Shown piece by piece: positions 1-7,045 of a DNA stretch of 10,154 nucleotides. A model generated the notes under the pieces. That model had not been told where the DNA came from, did no database searches, and worked only from the letters and a program-made list of their open reading frames with translations. The position numbers and the translations under genes were made by a program. The stretch is taken from assembly GCA_022361315.1 (NCBI GenBank), contig JAKSBB010000261.1, forward strand, positions 1 to 10,154, in the 5' to 3' direction. The stretch is from Desulfobacterales bacterium (GTDB taxonomy: Bacteria; Desulfobacterota; Desulfobacteria; Desulfobacterales; Desulfobacteraceae). Each line of letters opens with the position of its first letter. Positions within the stretch are counted from its first letter, which is position 1.

Positions 1-174
1 CAGCCCTTCAGATTTTGCATTTACCGGAAGGCCAACGATGTCATGATGGATGTGGCGCCCTTGGCTGCAACCGATGGACGGGTGCACAGCCGTGCCATCA
101 CCCATGACCCTTTTGAAAATGTGGTCCGCCGGATTCATAACCGGATGGGGCTGATATTGGATTACCGTGTGTGA
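1..174 (+). CDS. C-terminal fragment, possibly FlaG-like flagellar protein
   Basis: An open frame enters at base 1 and ends at the TGA at 172-174, giving the last 57 residues of a protein that begins outside the window. The visible part has a short beta-like opening (PFRFCIYRK), a central segment with DGRV, then an amphipathic stretch rich in Val, Arg and Ile, and the ending GLILDYRV. Small FlaG-family flagellar proteins share this layout: a strand pair, a D-x-x-x-G-x-V-type turn, a helix, then a G-L-hydrophobic-D terminus. The match is by eye and weak, because the usual R-Q-I-P core is absent. It could equally be another small protein. The next gene starts 11 bases downstream, so the two are probably cotranscribed. 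That this is coding is fairly safe; the family name is tentative. Confidence 0.5.
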   Translation, partial: QPFRFCIYRKANDVMMDVAPLAATDGRVHSRAITHDPFENVVRRIHNRMGLILDYRV

Positions 175-175
175 C

Positions 176-180
176 GGAGG
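176..180 (+). promoter_or_regulatory. Ribosome binding site fixing the start at 186
   Basis: GGAGG lies five bases upstream of the ATG at 186. It favours that ATG over the in-frame GTG at 171, which overlaps the preceding stop codon and has no comparable upstream purine box. Confidence 0.7.
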
Positions 181-185
181 TGATC

Positions 186-914
186 ATGTTACCTGTAAAT
201 TCTTTTACAAGCACCATCAATCAAATCGGTTTTACTTCCCGGGCAAACCATGTCTCCCGGAATCAATCCGCGCCTCTTTCTGAACCGGCCGTACCGACCC
301 TGCGTGAACGGGAGCAGGCCTCAGCAGATGCATCGCGGGCACTTCCCCGCAGTGACGCCCAGATACTTACGGATAGCTTTAAAAGTCTGCTGAAACATGC
401 AGCCCAGGCATCGGAACCGGGACAATCCGATGACGCCCGGGAGATGCTGCAGCAGTCCATTGATAAGGATCTTTCCGATCTGCAGGCCGCATTTGACAAA
501 ATTTCGGAGGGGAACCTCAGGCTGTTTATCGCCCTCTTCCAGAACCAGTTGCCCGGTACCTTTGCCGGTGACGGCACCAACGACCTGTTATCATCGGTGA
601 CGGACGATATCTTTTCCGACATTCTGGCACCGTTGTTCAGACTGGATGTGACCACAGAGTCGGGAGCACTCAACGCCTTGGCTATCGCTTCCGCAGGTAT
701 TGACAGTTTATCGGCAGGGAGCGGCGGACCGCTTTTGGGGGGAAGCATCGGCCAGGTGATAGAAACCGGAACCCTGCAGGCATCGGATACGGCCGGCAGT
801 CAAAATCAACCGTCTGATCCCCTCGGTCTGGAGTTCGCCCCCCTGCTGGTGAGGACGCCTCTGTTGTCAGGTGCAGGCCGCGGTCTTGGTTCAATCATTG
901 AACTGGCCGGGTAA
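186..914 (+). CDS. Hypothetical protein, 242 aa, soluble, Ser/Gly-rich C-terminal half
   Basis: I do not recognise a family. The first ~60 residues are polar and look disordered (many Ser, Arg, Pro, Gln). Residues ~60-115 look helical, with LTDSFKSLLKHAAQ, then a charged stretch with regularly spaced Leu and Ile. A central segment rich in Leu and Phe follows (around LFIALFQNQLPG). The last ~80 residues are rich in Ser, Gly, Ala and Leu, with several GG and SAG turns. There is no signal peptide or membrane segment. Start chosen at ATG 186 because of the GGAGG box; a GTG start at 171 would add five residues. It follows the partial upstream gene by 11 bases and is separated from the next gene by 89 bases containing a promoter candidate, so it probably ends an operon coming from the left. 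If the upstream gene is FlaG-like, a flagellar or surface accessory role is possible, but nothing in the sequence shows it. Confidence 0.7.
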   Translation: MLPVNSFTSTINQIGFTSRANHVSRNQSAPLSEPAVPTLREREQASADASRALPRSDAQILTDSFKSLLKHAAQASEPGQSDDAREMLQQSIDKDLSDLQAAFDKISEGNLRLFIALFQNQLPGTFAGDGTNDLLSSVTDDIFSDILAPLFRLDVTTESGALNALAIASAGIDSLSAGSGGPLLGGSIGQVIETGTLQASDTAGSQNQPSDPLGLEFAPLLVRTPLLSGAGRGLGSIIELAG

Positions 915-935
915 GATATTTTTCTAAAAATCAAC

Positions 936-965
936 TTGCCATCGGGCAGGGAATTATCCTATCAT
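936..965 (+). promoter_or_regulatory. Candidate sigma70 promoter for the receiver/HDOD/kinase cluster
   Basis: TTGCCA at 936-941 (5 of 6 to TTGACA) and TATCAT at 960-965 (5 of 6 to TATAAT) are separated by 18 bases. Transcription would begin near 972, about 30 bases before the GTG at 1004. It sits in the 89-base gap after the hypothetical gene, where a new transcription unit would be expected. No clear operator was seen. Confidence 0.5.
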
Positions 966-1003
966 TCTTTATTCTTAATTCAAATATCAGCAAAGGGATA
1001 GAC

Positions 1004-1399
1004 GTGAACAGAATTCTGATCGTCGATGATGAAGAGATTGGCAGAACAGTGATGGAAGATATCTTCGGCTGCTACGGCCAATCTGTTTCTGTTTCCACAG
1101 GCGAAGGGGCGCTGGCCGTTTATGAAAAGGCCATTGAGCGGGGAACCCCCTTTAATATTGTGCTTCTGGACATCTCTCTTGAGGATATCAGCGGGGTGGA
1201 GGTCCTTAAGAAAATAAAACAGATCGACGGGGAACGGGGCAATGCGGGGGCGGCGGTGATTATGGTAACCGCCCACAGTGACCGGGATTTGGTGGTGGGG
1301 AGCATCAAGAGCGGTTGCAAGGCCTATTTCATTAAACCACTGAAACAGGACAATGTGGATAAGAAGATGTCTGAACTGGGGTTCACTCCGGTAAAATAA
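1004..1399 (+). CDS. Single-domain response regulator (CheY-like receiver)
   Basis: The 131-residue product is one receiver domain with no attached output domain. The acidic pocket is Asp8-Asp9 in ILIVDDEE, the phosphoacceptor is Asp56 in NIVLLDISLED, the switch threonine is Thr89 in IMVTAHSD, and the conserved lysine is Lys111 in YFIKPL. All canonical phosphotransfer residues are therefore present. The start is GTG at 1004, supported by AGGGA at 994-998 five bases upstream. It is the first gene of a cluster with an HDOD protein and a hybrid kinase that carries an HPt domain, so it probably receives phosphate from that HPt and then acts by protein contact, CheY/Spo0F style. The partner is inferred from position only. 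A chemotaxis CheY is less likely because no che genes are nearby. Confidence 0.92.
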   Translation: MNRILIVDDEEIGRTVMEDIFGCYGQSVSVSTGEGALAVYEKAIERGTPFNIVLLDISLEDISGVEVLKKIKQIDGERGNAGAAVIMVTAHSDRDLVVGSIKSGCKAYFIKPLKQDNVDKKMSELGFTPVK

Positions 1400-1465
1400 C
1401 CGGCATCCGGCAACCCTGCCCTCAACAATCCGGTATATCCCACTTCTAATCATGGAATGTTTGCC

Positions 1466-1472
1466 AAAGGGG
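1466..1472 (+). promoter_or_regulatory. Ribosome binding site favouring the GTG start at 1478
   Basis: AAAGGGG ends five bases before GTG 1478. The alternative ATG at 1457 is preceded by a pyrimidine-rich stretch with no purine box, so the seven residues it would add are probably not translated. Confidence 0.55.
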
Positions 1473-1477
1473 CCAAC

Positions 1478-2365
1478 GTGGAACCTTCCGATTATTATAA
1501 TACCGCGAAATTTTATCTGAGGCAGTTTACCGGCTTAAAGACCATTCCGTCCGTGGCCAACCGCCTGGTGACCATGATTGACGAGGACACCTCCTCTCTC
1601 AGGGATTTTGAGGAGGTCATCCGGGTGGATCCCACCCTGGTGTTGCGGCTGTTGAAACTGGTGAACTCCGCTTATTTTTCCCTGCGGACAAAGATCAAAG
1701 ATATCTCAGAGGCTGTGGCCTACATCGGTGTGGATAATCTGAGAAATATGATCATTCTGGATGCCTTAAAAAACCTTTTCCGGGGAAGCTCCGATGCTGA
1801 AAGCTTTTCCCGGAACCAGCTGTGGCTCCACTGTTCTGTGACCAGTATCTGCTGCCAGATGATTGCCGAACGGGTATTCGTGCGCAAGGGTGAGGATGAT
1901 TTTTTATGCGGCATACTCCACGATATCGGCCTCATTGTTGAAGACCAGGTGGCGCCGGAAAAGTTTAAAGAATTCTGTCGGACCTATGTTCCGGACAACC
2001 AGCATATCATCGGTCATGAACGCCGGGTCATCGGAACGGATCATACCACCATCAGTTACCTGCTGACCCGGGAATGGGGCCTGCCACAGGATCTCTGCCA
2101 GGGGGTAAAGCGCCACCACAGGGCATTGGATCAGGTGGACCCGTCCAGTCATGCCGGTATTCTTCAGATTGCCGAATATCTGGTTTCCAGACTGGGGTAT
2201 GACGCCTTTCCTGAAACCGTGACGGGTCTTGTGTCCCCACCGCTGATCGCGCATATCAAGGAGAATATTATGGGATACCGGGCCATTATGGATGATCTGC
2301 CCCTTGAAATTCAGCGGGCCAAAGAGATCTATTCTCTGGAGGAGGACGGGGATGGACTTATTTGA
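1478..2365 (+). CDS. HDOD domain signalling protein
   Basis: The 295-residue product is almost entirely one HDOD domain, a helical relative of HD phosphohydrolases found in bacterial signalling and usually thought to act by protein contact rather than catalysis. The start of the domain is typical: TIPSVANRL, then [20 protein letters not shown], and [18 protein letters not shown] (about residues 22-90). The HD-like core follows: LCGILHDIG with His148-Asp149, then [11 protein letters not shown] with His189, WGLP at 200-203, and the KRHH pair His213-His214. No GYP motif is visible, so a c-di-GMP phosphodiesterase of the HD-GYP type is unlikely, although several histidines of the metal site are kept. 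There is no receiver or GGDEF domain fused to it. It lies between the small receiver and the hybrid kinase and overlaps the kinase gene by 14 bases, suggesting translational coupling and a shared pathway. A start at ATG 1457 would add seven residues. Confidence 0.88.
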   Translation: MEPSDYYNTAKFYLRQFTGLKTIPSVANRLVTMIDEDTSSLRDFEEVIRVDPTLVLRLLKLVNSAYFSLRTKIKDISEAVAYIGVDNLRNMIILDALKNLFRGSSDAESFSRNQLWLHCSVTSICCQMIAERVFVRKGEDDFLCGILHDIGLIVEDQVAPEKFKEFCRTYVPDNQHIIGHERRVIGTDHTTISYLLTREWGLPQDLCQGVKRHHRALDQVDPSSHAGILQIAEYLVSRLGYDAFPETVTGLVSPPLIAHIKENIMGYRAIMDDLPLEIQRAKEIYSLEEDGDGLI

Positions 2366-4511
2366 CGACATCGTCCGGGAATCAGACACCGATATCAATC
2401 GGCGATTTCTTGAGACCCTGGAAAAATACCTCCCGGGATACAGATTCGGTGTGCTTCTGAACGATGGGAGCCGCCTGGGGCCATATTTTTCGGAATACCC
2501 GGCAGATAAGAGACTCGATGAGAAGTTACGTCATGCCTCGGAAACGGGCCGGATTTGTGAGGCTGGAGAGGGACGGCTGATCACCCTTCCCCTGGCCGAG
2601 ATGAACGCCGTCCTGGTCTGCGATTTGCCCCGGGAATATCATCCGGAAACAGCGGCTGCCATGGTCGGGGACGCCGTTAGACTTTGTCTGGAACTCCATC
2701 AAAAAGACCGTCTTCTGGCCGAAGAAAAAGCCCTGCTCACTGCCCACAAACAGCAACGGGACGGCAAAATACAGGTCCTTGAAAAAAAATACCAGGATAT
2801 CCTGACCCGGAACCAGACCCAGAGCGCCGAGTATTCCAGGCTGCTCAGGTCCGAAATCCAGCGCCGGACATCGGAGTTGGAACGATCCAACACGGATCTG
2901 GCCCGTGCCAAGGCCCGTGCGGAAGCTGCCAATATTGCCAAGGATAAATTTCTTGCAAATATGAGCCACGAGATCAGAACTCCCATGAACGGGGTGGTGG
3001 GGATCGTGGAGATTCTTCTGGGGACCTCGCTTACCGAAGAACAGCGGCATTTTGCCCTGCTCATGAAAAACTCTTCCGAAGCCCTGCTCAACGTGATCAA
3101 CGATATTCTGGATTACTCAAAGATTGAGGCGGGGAAACTGGATATCGAAGAGATTGATTTCAACCTGGGGCAGGTGATGGGGGAAATTTCGGATATCATT
3201 GCCATCTCCGTATATAAGAAGGGATTGTCCTTTGAAAGTCTTCTGGACGATGACGTGCCGATGATGCTTCGGGGGGACCCGGTCCGGTTGAGGCAGATCA
3301 TCATGAATTTCTGCGGTAATGCCGTGAAATTCACCGAGGAAGGAAAAATAGTCATCCGTGTCTCTCTTGAATCCGCGTCCCAATCTGATGCGGTGTTAAA
3401 GTTTACCGTATCCGATACCGGTATCGGTATCCCGGAGGATCGCATTGACGGGTTGTTTCAATCCTTCTCCCAGATGGATTCCAGCATGACCCGCCATTAC
3501 GGCGGCACCGGCCTCGGTCTGGCGATCTCAAAACAACTGGCTGAGTTGATGGGGGGAGATATCGGGGTGCGTTCACGTGAAAACCGGGGATCCGCCTTCT
3601 GGTGCCGCCTCGGGTTCAAATTGCAGGCTGAAACCTCTGAAAAACCTCAGCCCGTGAGCAGGACGTCCGAAAAAGAGATTTCCGTGGAAGGCCCCTGCCG
3701 CATCCTCCTGGCCGAAGACGATGAAATGAACCGTATTGTGGCTGAAAACCTGCTGGCACGGATGAACCTGACGGATGTTCAGGTGGCCGTGAACGGCAGG
3801 GAAGCCCTGGATATGTTCAAGGCCATGCAGTTCGACCTGGTGTTCATGGATGGCCAGATGCCGGTGATGAGCGGCCTTGACGCCGCCAGCAAAATTCGTG
3901 AGTATGAGCGGGAGAAGGGGCTTTCCCCCACCCCGATCATTGCCCTCACCGCCCATGCCATGACCCATGACCGGGAGGTTTTCCTCAACAGCGGTATGGA
4001 TGAATATCTTACCAAACCATTGACCTCAACCGCATTGGCCAAGGCCATAAAGAAAGTATTGACCGGCAGCGGGCATTGTCTGACGCCGAAAGGACCGGAA
4101 ACGGAAGGAAATGAATTCGATGCAACCCGCCCGGTGGATGATATCGTGGATATGCCCGCATTGTGCGAGATCATGAACGGTAAGAAAGAGCTGCTGGACA
4201 AATGTATCCGAACCTTTGAGAAAAATTACAGGCCGGTTCTGTCTGAGATCGTTCACAGCATCTCTGTATTTGACCACGAGGGCCTTCGCAAAAATGCCCA
4301 CAGACTCAAGGGCATGTTCAAGTACCTGGCAGCCGAGCCGGCCGCCGACCTTGCCTATCGTCTGGAACAGATCGGTGCGGCAAAGGCCATGTCGGAAACA
4401 GCCCCCCGGGAAATCGGTCAGATTGTCCAGCAATTACACGATGCCTGCGCAAGCGTACTGGAACGGCTTCACGCCGTATCAGACCGGGATGGGTTCAACG
4501 GCAGCCGATGA
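2352..4511 (+). CDS. Soluble hybrid histidine kinase: HisKA-HATPase-receiver-HPt
   Basis: The 719-residue product autophosphorylates on histidine and carries its own relay modules. Residues 1-115 form an unassigned, possibly GAF-like input region. Residues ~116-195 are highly charged and heptad-like, probably a coiled coil. The H-box is [12 protein letters not shown] with His206. The ATPase domain has the N-box around Asn323 (NFCGNAVKF), DTGIGIP at 355-361, and the GGTGLGL lid at 384-390. The receiver has Glu455-Asp456-Asp457, phosphoacceptor Asp500 in FMDGQMP, Thr533 and Lys555. The C-terminal HPt has His650 in AHRLKG. No membrane segment or signal peptide is present, so it senses in the cytoplasm or through a partner. 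The start is ATG 2352, six bases after GGAGG at 2341-2345 and inside the end of the HDOD gene; an in-frame ATG at 2292 lies deeper in that gene and lacks support. The likely target is the receiver encoded at 1004-1399. Confidence 0.93.
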   Translation: MDLFDDIVRESDTDINRRFLETLEKYLPGYRFGVLLNDGSRLGPYFSEYPADKRLDEKLRHASETGRICEAGEGRLITLPLAEMNAVLVCDLPREYHPETAAAMVGDAVRLCLELHQKDRLLAEEKALLTAHKQQRDGKIQVLEKKYQDILTRNQTQSAEYSRLLRSEIQRRTSELERSNTDLARAKARAEAANIAKDKFLANMSHEIRTPMNGVVGIVEILLGTSLTEEQRHFALLMKNSSEALLNVINDILDYSKIEAGKLDIEEIDFNLGQVMGEISDIIAISVYKKGLSFESLLDDDVPMMLRGDPVRLRQIIMNFCGNAVKFTEEGKIVIRVSLESASQSDAVLKFTVSDTGIGIPEDRIDGLFQSFSQMDSSMTRHYGGTGLGLAISKQLAELMGGDIGVRSRENRGSAFWCRLGFKLQAETSEKPQPVSRTSEKEISVEGPCRILLAEDDEMNRIVAENLLARMNLTDVQVAVNGREALDMFKAMQFDLVFMDGQMPVMSGLDAASKIREYEREKGLSPTPIIALTAHAMTHDREVFLNSGMDEYLTKPLTSTALAKAIKKVLTGSGHCLTPKGPETEGNEFDATRPVDDIVDMPALCEIMNGKKELLDKCIRTFEKNYRPVLSEIVHSISVFDHEGLRKNAHRLKGMFKYLAAEPAADLAYRLEQIGAAKAMSETAPREIGQIVQQLHDACASVLERLHAVSDRDGFNGSR

Positions 4512-4559
4512 CCTGGTGGAGGACCGGTAAGAAAATCAAGGGGATTCCCGGGAAACCGC

Positions 4560-5450
4560 CTATAGATCCAGAGCCGATCTGAGCCAGGTCCTGAAAAGCC
4601 GGATACCCTTGGATTCTCCGCTTACAGATGGCCATGAAAAATAATAGTTCCCGGTGCGGATGGGGGTAACCCCTAAGGGCGCCAAAAGACGTCCTGAATC
4701 CAGTTCGTCCCGGATCAGGAATAGATCCCCCAGGGCAACACCGAGACCTGCCGTGGCCGCCTGAAGGGCGGCATCGTCCACTTCAAACACCTGTCCCCGC
4801 TCAAGGGAGAGCCCCCCGACTTTCTGCTGTTCGGCCCAGGTCCGCCACTCTGTCATATCCGGACTGTTGTGAAGCAGGGTATGGTGGCGCAGATCTTCAG
4901 GGCTCCGGATGGGGTGTTCTCCCTGCATCAGGGCCGGTGCGCAGACCGGGACGAGTTGTTCCTTGAGTAGCTTCTCCCGCCGGACACCGGGGATCTCGCT
5001 GCCCAGGTGGGTAATGCCGGCATCAAAGTTTTCCTGGGCAAAATCCACGTTGATGCTGGAGGTGGTCAGCCGGACCCGGATATCCGGATATCGGGTTTGG
5101 AACCGGTGAAGCCTTGGGATGAGCCAGCGGATGGCAAAGGTGGGATGAACCTTCAGACTGAAATCCTGATCCTGGTTTTTCAGTTTTTCCACGGCCCGGG
5201 TCATGATGCCGAAAGCCTGGGTCATGGGGGGCAGCAGCAAAGCGCCCTGGTCCGTCAGTTTCAGCCGCTTGTGCATCCGGTGGAACAGGCTGACGTTGAG
5301 TTGTTCTTCCAATTGCTTGATCTGGCGGCTCACCGCCCCCTGGGTGACAGACAGTTCCTTGGCCGCCAGGGTAAAGCTGCCCAGGCGGGCCGCTGCCTCA
5401 AAGGCCCGCAGGGCATTGAGGGAGGGCAGGGCATTGTTTTTATCTTGCAT
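4560..5450 (-). CDS. LysR-family transcriptional regulator, GcvA-like
   Basis: The 296-residue length is normal for the family. The N-terminus has the GcvA-type start PSLNALRAFEAAARLGSFT, and the winged helix-turn-helix runs over about residues 12-68, including ELSVTQGAVSRQIKQLEEQL and LFHRMHKRLKLTDQG. Residues ~90-296 form the ligand-binding domain. FAIRWLIPRL, LVPVCAPALM and HTLLHNSPDMTEWRTW closely follow the segments seen in GcvA. It is transcribed away from rocD with a 136-base gap, the classic arrangement in which a LysR regulator controls its divergent neighbour and often itself. The effector is unknown; ornithine, arginine or a related metabolite is a guess from context. The ribosome binding site before ATG 5450 is weak, which fits low expression. 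Its 3' end converges on the kinase gene with only 48 bases between, and no clear terminator was seen there. Confidence 0.9.
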   Translation of the reverse strand: MQDKNNALPSLNALRAFEAAARLGSFTLAAKELSVTQGAVSRQIKQLEEQLNVSLFHRMHKRLKLTDQGALLLPPMTQAFGIMTRAVEKLKNQDQDFSLKVHPTFAIRWLIPRLHRFQTRYPDIRVRLTTSSINVDFAQENFDAGITHLGSEIPGVRREKLLKEQLVPVCAPALMQGEHPIRSPEDLRHHTLLHNSPDMTEWRTWAEQQKVGGLSLERGQVFEVDDAALQAATAGLGVALGDLFLIRDELDSGRLLAPLGVTPIRTGNYYFSWPSVSGESKGIRLFRTWLRSALDL

Positions 5451-5586
5451 GAGTTTTCATCATCCATCCCATGTGTTAAAATCGTTTGACGATCTCTCCT
5501 ATAATGTTTTTAATAAAAGATCAAGCACGGGATATCCATAACAGGGGTGCCCTATAATTAGGAATATAAAACGAAGGATGTGTATT
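5451..5586. promoter_or_regulatory. Divergent control region between the LysR gene and rocD
   Basis: On the + strand, perfect TATAAT boxes occur at 5500-5505 and 5553-5558. The second is well placed for rocD (about 29 bases before the start) but has no good -35 hexamer, as expected for an activator-dependent promoter. TTAAAA at 5476-5481 could serve the first box with an 18-base spacer. An inverted repeat with ATCGT and ACGAT arms around TTG at 5481-5493, and the palindrome GGATATCC at 5530-5537, are candidate regulator sites. Neither has the exact T-N11-A form of a standard LysR box. GAAGGA at 5573-5578 is the rocD ribosome binding site and favours ATG 5587 over ATG 5578. Which site binds what is inference. 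Confidence 0.5.
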
Positions 5587-6792
5587 ATGAAAGCCAAAGA
5601 ACTCATCGATCTTGAGGACCGGTTCGGGGCAAAAAACTATAAACCCCTGGATGTGGTACTTTCCAAAGGGGACGGTATCTGGGTATGGGATGTTGAAGGA
5701 AATAAATACATGGACTGTCTGTCCGCCTATTCAGCGGTCAACCAGGGGCATTGCCATCCTAAAATCCGCCAGGCCATGCTGGATCAGGCACAGAAGCTGA
5801 CCCTCACCTCAAGGGCCTTTAGAAACGATGAGTTGGCCCTGTTGTACGAAGAGCTTTGCGAACTCACCGATTCCCCCAAGATGCTGCCCATGAACTCCGG
5901 TGCGGAGGCTGTTGAAACCGTTATTAAATGCGCCCGGAAATGGGGCTACGAATCCAAAGGTGTGGCCGAAGGCCAGGCGGAGATCATCGTTTGCCAGGAT
6001 AACTTCCACGGCCGGACCCTGTCCATCATCGGTTTTTCAACGGATGAGAACGCCCGTGAAAACTTCGGTCCCTTTACCCCGGGATTCAAAACCATTCCCT
6101 TCGGCGATGCCAAGGCCCTTGAAGCGGCCATTACCCCCAACACCGTGGCATTCATGGTGGAACCGGTACAGGGCGAAGCCGGCGTAATTATTCCCCCGGA
6201 GGGATACCTCCAGGAAGTCCGCCGCATTTGTACCGAGAAAAATATCCTGATGATTCTGGACGAAATCCAGACCGGCCTGGGCCGGACCGGTAAACTTCTG
6301 GCAGAGGAACACGATGGGGTCCAGGCAGACCTTACCCTCATCGGCAAGGCCCTTTCCGGCGGTTTTTACCCGGTTTCCGCAGTACTTTCCAACGATGAAG
6401 TCTTAGGACTTCTCCAGCCCGGCCAGCACGGTTCCACCTTCGGCGGCAACCCCCTGGCCTGTGCCGTGGCAAGGGCTGCCCTCAAGGTGCTTGTGGAAGA
6501 AAAGATGATTGAGAATGCTGCGGAGATGGGCGCTTACTTCCTGGATCAGCTCAAAACCATTGAGAACTCCATGATCAAAGAGGTGCGCGGCATCGGCCTC
6601 ATGATCGCCATTGAACTTGAAGAAGGTACCCCGGGCGGCGCCCGCGCCATCTGCGAAGCCCTGATGAAGATGGGCATCCTCTGCAAGGAAACCCATACCT
6701 ACACCATCCGTTTTGCACCGCCCCTGGTGATCACAAAGGAAGATATCGACTGGGCCGTGGATAAAATTAAAGCGGCCTTTGCCGACGCTTAA
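5587..6792 (+). CDS. rocD: Ornithine aminotransferase (ornithine--2-oxo-acid aminotransferase)
   Basis: The 401-residue product is a class III, PLP-dependent aminotransferase that moves the delta-amino group of ornithine to 2-oxoglutarate, giving glutamate semialdehyde and hence proline or glutamate. The RocD type is recognisable along its length: the N-terminal [15 protein letters not shown], then [30 protein letters not shown], and MNSGAEAVE at 102-110. Further markers are the PLP-stacking NFHGRT at 139-144, [11 protein letters not shown] with Asp225 and Gln228, the catalytic Lys254 in LIGKALSGG, and [11 protein letters not shown] at 281-291. The end, [24 protein letters not shown], also matches ornithine rather than acetylornithine aminotransferases. 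The start is ATG 5587, eight bases after GAAGGA; an ATG at 5578 would add three residues. It is monocistronic, with a strong terminator 49 bases downstream, and is probably controlled by the divergent LysR protein. Substrate confidence is high but from motif recall. Confidence 0.93.
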   Translation: MKAKELIDLEDRFGAKNYKPLDVVLSKGDGIWVWDVEGNKYMDCLSAYSAVNQGHCHPKIRQAMLDQAQKLTLTSRAFRNDELALLYEELCELTDSPKMLPMNSGAEAVETVIKCARKWGYESKGVAEGQAEIIVCQDNFHGRTLSIIGFSTDENARENFGPFTPGFKTIPFGDAKALEAAITPNTVAFMVEPVQGEAGVIIPPEGYLQEVRRICTEKNILMILDEIQTGLGRTGKLLAEEHDGVQADLTLIGKALSGGFYPVSAVLSNDEVLGLLQPGQHGSTFGGNPLACAVARAALKVLVEEKMIENAAEMGAYFLDQLKTIENSMIKEVRGIGLMIAIELEEGTPGGARAICEALMKMGILCKETHTYTIRFAPPLVITKEDIDWAVDKIKAAFADA

Positions 6793-6841
6793 ACGAGTCT
6801 GATATACCCGGACACTTCTTCTCCGGTTCGGGTAATACGAC

Positions 6842-6875
6842 GTAATGGGGGCTTTTTAGCCCCCATTACTGTTTT
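6842..6875 (+). terminator. Rho-independent terminator after rocD
   Basis: A perfect 12-bp stem, GTAATGGGGGCT (6842-6853) paired with AGCCCCCATTAC (6858-6869), closes a TTTT loop and is followed by TGTTTT at 6870-6875. The U-rich tail lies on the + strand side only, so it serves rocD. A smaller inverted repeat, TACCCG at 6805-6810 with CGGGTA at 6829-6834, lies just upstream and may be an accessory hairpin. Confidence 0.9.
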
Positions 6876-6955
6876 GGCCTCCCAGTCATGCGATCTTTTC
6901 TTCATCTCACATTCGTGTCTATAGAGGCCATGGCTACCGGTTTAAATAATTGCCA

Positions 6956-6985
6956 TTGACAAAAAGCCGGGGGCCAGCTTACAAC
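6956..6985 (+). promoter_or_regulatory. Candidate sigma70 promoter for the sulfotransferase-like gene
   Basis: A perfect TTGACA at 6956-6961 is followed after 18 bases by TACAAC at 6980-6985 (4 of 6 to TATAAT). A start point near 6992 would leave about 54 bases of leader before ATG 7046. A small inverted repeat, GCCAG at 6973-6977 with CTGGC at 6987-6991, straddles the -10 element and could be an operator, but this is speculative. The rest of the 170-base gap after the rocD terminator shows no gene or RNA I can recognise. Confidence 0.5.
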
Positions 6986-7045
6986 CCTGGCGGCAAGTCG
7001 TAATTATGATGCGTTGTAATCAAGAGTGGCTTAAAAGGTGTGTAT

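Noticed and set aside
918..932. ATTTTT-CT-AAAAAT inverted repeat after the hypothetical gene, considered as a terminator
   Set aside because: The stem is all A/T with a two-base loop and no G/C core or T-tract.
980..1453. Long open frame on the - strand opposite the receiver gene
   Set aside because: It has no domain signal, and the + strand frame has every receiver catalytic residue; the - strand frame is a by-product of codon bias.
1904..2398. 164-codon open frame on the - strand opposite the HDOD gene
   Set aside because: It overlaps a clear HDOD domain and the kinase start, with no recognisable motif of its own.
2526..3050. 174-codon open frame on the - strand inside the kinase gene
   Set aside because: It lies opposite the coiled coil and H-box of a well-supported kinase and shows no motif or ribosome binding site.
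4545..4554. Palindrome TTCCCGGGAA between the convergent kinase and LysR genes, considered as a terminator
   Set aside because: There is no loop and no T-run on either side, and the 48-base gap is otherwise featureless.
5007..5489. 160-codon open frame on the + strand opposite the LysR gene
   Set aside because: The - strand encodes a canonical LysR helix-turn-helix here; the + strand product is His/Gln/Gly-rich with no family signal.
5486..5505. TTGACG followed by TATAAT, considered as a promoter pair
   Set aside because: The spacer is only 8 bases, too short for a -35/-10 pair; TTGACG is part of the ATCGT-TTG-ACGAT repeat instead.
6876..7045. Search for a tRNA, attachment site or small RNA at the composition border
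   Set aside because: No cloverleaf, GTTCGA-type arm or direct repeat was found; only the promoter candidate and a small inverted repeat are supportable.
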